Positions 60,016-64,000 of a DNA stretch of 64,000 nt are shown in pieces (the stretch's first letter is position 1; each line of letters begins with the position of its first letter). A model generated the notes under the pieces. The model was not told the DNA's origin and did no database searches. It worked only from the letters and a program-made list of their open reading frames with translations. Position numbers and translations under genes: made by a program. This stretch comes from Strix aluco (taxonomy: Eukaryota > Chordata > Aves > Strigiformes > Strigidae): the NCBI RefSeq assembly GCF_031877795.1, contig NC_133933.1:62384984-62448983 (forward strand), read 5' to 3'.

Positions 60016-61053
60016 GTAACAGCATGCATATGTAACTTTGTGGTTGTTTCCATTTTAGCATGTGTTTGTGAGTATGCACATGCATGTATATGATTGTATG
60101 TACACATGCACACATACACATCATGCTTGTGCCTTTGACTTAAAAATAATAACATAATTACACTAATACATTTTACTATTATAATATTGATTTAAGTGTA
60201 TGATATGACTTCAGGTATATGATATTACACCAGTTGGCTCAGTCAGTTATGGTTCAGAAATAAAAAGAACAGAGATCACAAATCTGCAAGACACTTTTGG
60301 TACCTGATTGTTACAAGCTTCTAGAAAAGCAGCTTTATTATTAACTTTTTCACATCTTAGCATTCCACCCTTACAGAATGGTGTGCTCAACCCTGAATCT
60401 GCTGGCCTCAAAGAGAGTTTGTTTGAGCAAGATGTTCAAAAAAGAAGGCTAAAAATAATCTAAAGATCTTGGCTGCTTAACTGCTCCACTGGAAATGTTA
60501 ATAAAGAACAGTATTATGTGGAACTGCCTGCATAGAAACATGTTGATTCATAGGCACACATGTAAATATCTCCAGAGACACTTTGTACAGATGTATTCTT
60601 TTACCTTGTTGTCCTCTCTCCATTAACTTGGCAAACTTGGCACTAAGTTGGCAAACACCTCTCCTCAGACCTTACATGTAAAATCTTCTCTGTTTATGTG
60701 TTACTCACAGAAGAGGAGGTTTATCTTTTAAACCTGGTGGGTTTTACCTTAATTAATTTGAGGGACAAAGGATGCAAGTCACGTCCTTCCCACAGCCTGT
60801 AGGGCTGTATTGCGCTCTTGGAGCTCTCAGAAGATGAAGTTTGGAGGTATGTCATGATGGAGTGCAGGAAAAGCTCACACTTGCTTTATTTGCACAGTTT
60901 TAAAGATAAAAGCTTATTTCACTCATTTTAAGATAAAGTGCCTAAGATCACAGTGAACCCATCAAGCACTTCATGTCCTAGAGCTGCTGATTTTTTTTCT
61001 TTTTTTTCCCCTCTTGTCTGCTCACAATGTTGTGCTGTTGATTTGTTTCACAG
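60016..61053 (+). other. TIAM2: TIAM2 intron (1.04 kb), phase 0
   Basis: It runs from donor GTAACA to acceptor TTGATTTGTTTCACAG ending at 61053. It contains a TG/CA-rich patch with repeated CACATGCA/CATGCATG wording at about 60060-60125. No repeat element or gene recognised. Confidence 0.92.
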
Positions 61054-61278
61054 GCGACAAGCCAGACGGATCTGGAAAACTGGGTTACTGCCATACATTC
61101 AGCCTGTGCTTCTCTCTTTGCAAAGAAGCTTGGGAAAGAGGACACCATTAGACTGCTGAAAAATCAAACCAAGAGTCTCTTGCAGAAGATTGACATGGAT
61201 GGCAAGATGAAAAAGATGGCAGAGTTGCAGCTCTCAATTGTTAGCGATCCAAAAAACAGAAAGGCCATAGAGAATCAG
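61054..61278 (+). CDS. TIAM2: TIAM2 coding exon 4, residues 602-676 (end of PH, start of coiled coil)
   Basis: Reads Ala-Thr-Ser-Gln-Thr-Asp-Leu-Glu-Asn-Trp (602-611), the C-terminal PH helix with its invariant Trp611, then Val-Thr-Ala-Ile-His-Ser-Ala-Cys. From about residue 630 the sequence turns into a charged heptad-like helix (Asp-Thr-Ile-Arg-Leu-Leu-Lys, Leu-Leu-Gln-Lys-Ile-Asp-Met, Met-Ala-Glu-Leu-Gln-Leu), the start of the coiled coil of the PH-CC-Ex module known from TIAM proteins. It is 75 codons and ends phase 0 after Gln676 (CAG|GTACTG). No stop codon or terminal domain follows within the window, so the gene continues beyond 64000. In full-length family members (about 1,700 residues in human TIAM2) the rest holds the RBD, PDZ, DH and second PH domains. 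Confidence 0.97.
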
Positions 61279-64000
61279 GTACTGGAAAAAATGCTTTTGC
61301 AGGAGCATATTTATCATTATTTCTTGCTTTGGGCTTGTCTGTCAGTGCTTTCTAGGCCTGAGCATAATTGTCTTGGGCATAGCTGGTATGGTAGTTGTAA
61401 TTATTGCCAGGTTTCTACAGCAATCCAGAGCAGTGCGGGAGGTAGGCTCCTCAAACCTGAGGATCAGACCGATCTGTTTTATGAGCACAAAGCTATTTCT
61501 TTTCTCTTCTGGAAAAATGTAATCAATTTTCACTGTTTTATGATATACTTAGCCGTTAATAATATCTAGTTGTTATATGGCATACCACAGAATATACAGT
61601 ATGTTCTGTGAATAATTTAATTTATTATTGAATTGCAGTAGAGATTTAGGAATGCATACTTAGCAATACTGTTCTGCATCTTAAGACAGGACGTGAAGAA
61701 TACTTTATCCAAGTAAAATTGGAGGAAGGACTGAGGGAGACAAAACCATGTGCTTCACTTGAAATTTAGCCGTGACTTGAAGGCCAGGATCCACTAGGTT
61801 TCTTAAAAACTCCTGTAGGAGTCTAAATGGGAACAAGAAGTCAAGACTGGAGTTTTCCATCCTAGGTGAAAATGTACTGCCATGAGTACCACTGGAGCAT
61901 TATACCAGTATCAGTTCAAAGAAAAGGGGGACACTTAGTCACTAACAGCACTTCTTGTAACACTCTCTGGTTGTGTGCTGGGAATTTTTTGTCAGTATAC
62001 GCTCAGACCCATCACTGCTTGATGAGCAGCTAGAACTGTTCCTCAGTGAAAAGGGTCATCTTGCTGTATGTACACTGGTGCATAAACATCAAGCCTTACT
62101 CTGCTCTCACTTTTAGCATGTGAACCAGGAATCACTCCAGTGATACTTAGGGAAGTACATCTTGAGGTATTGACATCTTGCCCATGTCTCCAGTTTTGCA
62201 GGCAGCTACTGGCAAAAGATGCTTTAATTAGACATGTTTAGTGTTCAGGCAAAGACCTCACTACCCAGGCCCTCTTGTGTACTAAACTTGTCTAGTAGTG
62301 CAGCCTAATAGGTCTGTGGACTGAGGTTGCTTTATCTTTTATTTTATTAGGCCATGAACAGAAGACATCTGATAATTTGAATGTTTTGACTGGTATTTGA
62401 GAGCCCATCCCTACCTGCCTTTCCAGTCAGAGTAGCTATTGCTCTCTCATTACTTTAGGCTGCATATTGTGGCCTCTTGAGTAGCAACAGAAGATTATTT
62501 CCTTTGATCCAATACAGCATAATTATGTTTCTTTGGTTAGTGGAACACTTTTAGTTTCAGGAATTTGATGCTTATAGTATTTAAAATTCATACTATACTG
62601 GTTTGAACTTGAAGAGCAGACTGGTTGATACTGACTTCACTGTCAAGCTCTTGTAGCACACTTCAGTCTGAAGCTATATGAGCAGAGTCCAAAAAGTATG
62701 CAGGTTTGTGTAAGGATTTGTGGTACAGATGTTCATAAGCCCTTTGAGTGCTCAGATATTCATAATTTATTTCTAGGTCACTTTATTTCATGGTCCAAAG
62801 CCTAGTGAGTTGAATGGAGAAGGAAAAACATTAAGCATCCTTTTATTGAAGTAGGTTTTGAGACCCAGAAGAATATACAGATTTCTAGAGATGTCTAGTG
62901 CTTGTAACATGTGATGCACTGAGGAAAAATTGTGATGTATATTTATTTATAAATAATTAATTTAGCCCTTTCCCCATTAGATACTGATGCTAGTAGTTTA
63001 TTTAGTCAGCTGAAGAGTATCAATGATGCTCTCTTAATATGTGCTAATTAGATGTTCTGTCCTTGAAGAGCTGCTGTTTGTTTTCCAGCTCAGTCCATGG
63101 AATAAGTTGGCTGCATTCTGCTGGAACTGAAATTGATCACTAGGGCTACAGAAGATTTATTCATGTTAATCTTTGTCTTCGACTGTCTTAAAACATGACT
63201 TTGCCTCTTGAATGAGGGCAAACCAGTGAGACAAAGAGTGAGATGGATCATGTGCAAACATCCACTAGTTAACAAACAATAAATTTATAATGAGCCTTTT
63301 CTCCAGTCTTGATCCCTTTGATCTCTATAAAATCTCTCCTTACAATTGCTGAAGGTTTGCTGGCAAAGTCACTTCAGAGAAAAGTCAATAGATAACTTGG
63401 TTTCCTAATCTTTTGATTTGATGTCTCAGAGACTGGCTTTTGCAAAGGAAGGAAAAAAATCGATGTAATTAGTAACCGATAATTCTTAATATATTTAGTA
63501 AGCTAACAATTTTGAAAAAAAACATTATTCCCAAGGGAGAAGTTTGCATATATATATATATATCAGTGGTTTAGTAACTGTGGTTGTTTAGTTGTCTTTT
63601 GCCCACTTTGAGTAAGAAGAGGAATATAAATTCTGGTGGTGTTTTCAATCATGTGGCAGTTATGTTTCCTCCATTATGAAGTATATTGTATTGCCAATAC
63701 TGTAGTTTATAAGTATGCCCTGCATCCTGTGCTGGAAAACTTTACTAGTGATATATTTTGAGAAGTTAGTGAAAATAGTGTGATTGACTTCAGAAGGACC
63801 ACAGTGGTTTCTTATGTAGAAAGATGAGGCACAGTCTTATTTCCACTGGGGAATTATCTTGGAAACTGTGATTTCTATAGGCTGTCTCCTTTTCCTTCCT
63901 ATTCCTCAGAAAAGCAACCACCACTTTCTATTTTCTTTCACATCTGTGTTGATTTAAAACCAATACTTCTCTGCTGAAGACTTAGTATTTCATGGGGTTT
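61279..64000 (+). other. TIAM2: TIAM2 intron, open at the window edge
   Basis: Begins with donor GTACTG. The coding frame stays open by chance for some 95 codons past the donor but loses all resemblance to the family. The next expected family segment (continuing the coiled coil) does not appear before the end of the window. It holds an AT dinucleotide run at 63548-63563 and otherwise AT-rich unique-looking DNA. Confidence 0.85.
63548..63563. repeat. (AT)n microsatellite
   Basis: Sixteen bases of AT dinucleotide between GTTTGC and CAGTGG. Simple repeat only. Confidence 0.95.

Noticed and set aside
61279..61569. Continuation of the TIAM2 frame past the exon end
   Set aside because: The family match stops exactly at CAG|GTACTG. 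The following residues bear no resemblance to the coiled coil expected next, so this is intron read-through.
1..64000. CRISPR arrays, operons, phage or plasmid modules, toxin or defence genes
   Set aside because: The window is vertebrate nuclear DNA with spliced exons and LINEs. No spaced direct repeats, ribosome-binding sites or compact gene clusters were seen.
1..64000. tRNA, rRNA or snRNA genes
   Set aside because: Reading through both strands gave no cloverleaf-like segment with A and B box wording, and no rRNA or snRNA wording. A covariance-model scan would be needed to exclude small degenerate copies.

Overview
The window is vertebrate nuclear DNA, almost certainly from a bird. It carries several CR1 LINE copies with the typical avian 3' end (tandem ATTCTGTG-like octamers, 5' truncation), a repeat that looks like an avian endogenous-retrovirus LTR, and spliced exons of one conserved vertebrate gene. 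No bacterial, viral or organellar gene organisation is present. The species cannot be named from the sequence.

The only protein-coding gene I can support is TIAM2 (T-lymphoma invasion and metastasis 2, a Rac guanine-nucleotide exchange factor), on the + strand. Four coding exons are visible: 47345-48538 (start codon, residues 1-398), 54412-54847 (399-544), 59843-60015 (544-601) and 61054-61278 (602-676). They splice in frame with GT-AG borders in phases 0, 1, 0 and 0. They encode the N-terminal part: a probable myristoylation signal, a long Ser-rich disordered region, the N-terminal PH domain and the start of the coiled coil. The RBD, PDZ, DH and C-terminal PH domains must lie beyond position 64000.

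Positions 1 to about 47300 contain no recognisable coding exon. This stretch is 5' flank or 5' intron of TIAM2, or intergenic. A CpG-rich block at about 37560-38200 with a strong splice donor at 37950/37951 is the best candidate for a promoter with a non-coding first exon. A possible small non-coding exon lies at 46173-46284. Both are inferences.

Repeats: younger CR1 copies at 1688-2024 (-), 4246-5366 (+), 24763-25077 (+), 30751-32610 (-, the longest, most of ORF2 still readable) and 59436-59570 (-). Much older, strongly diverged CR1 fragments lie at 3221-3285, 36501-36565, 51030-51305 and 58474-58680. MIR-like SINE relics lie at 35015-35125 and 56450-56575. An old palindromic repeat lies at 26398-26467, and a probable LTR fragment at 32647-32872. 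Several microsatellites are present. Repeat names come from recognition of consensus wording, not from a database search.

I found no convincing new biological system. The points most worth a second look are the candidate TIAM2 promoter, the two competing acceptors that decide whether a small upstream ORF precedes the TIAM2 start, the long CR1 with its neighbouring LTR-like repeat, and the ancient repeats preserved inside TIAM2 introns.
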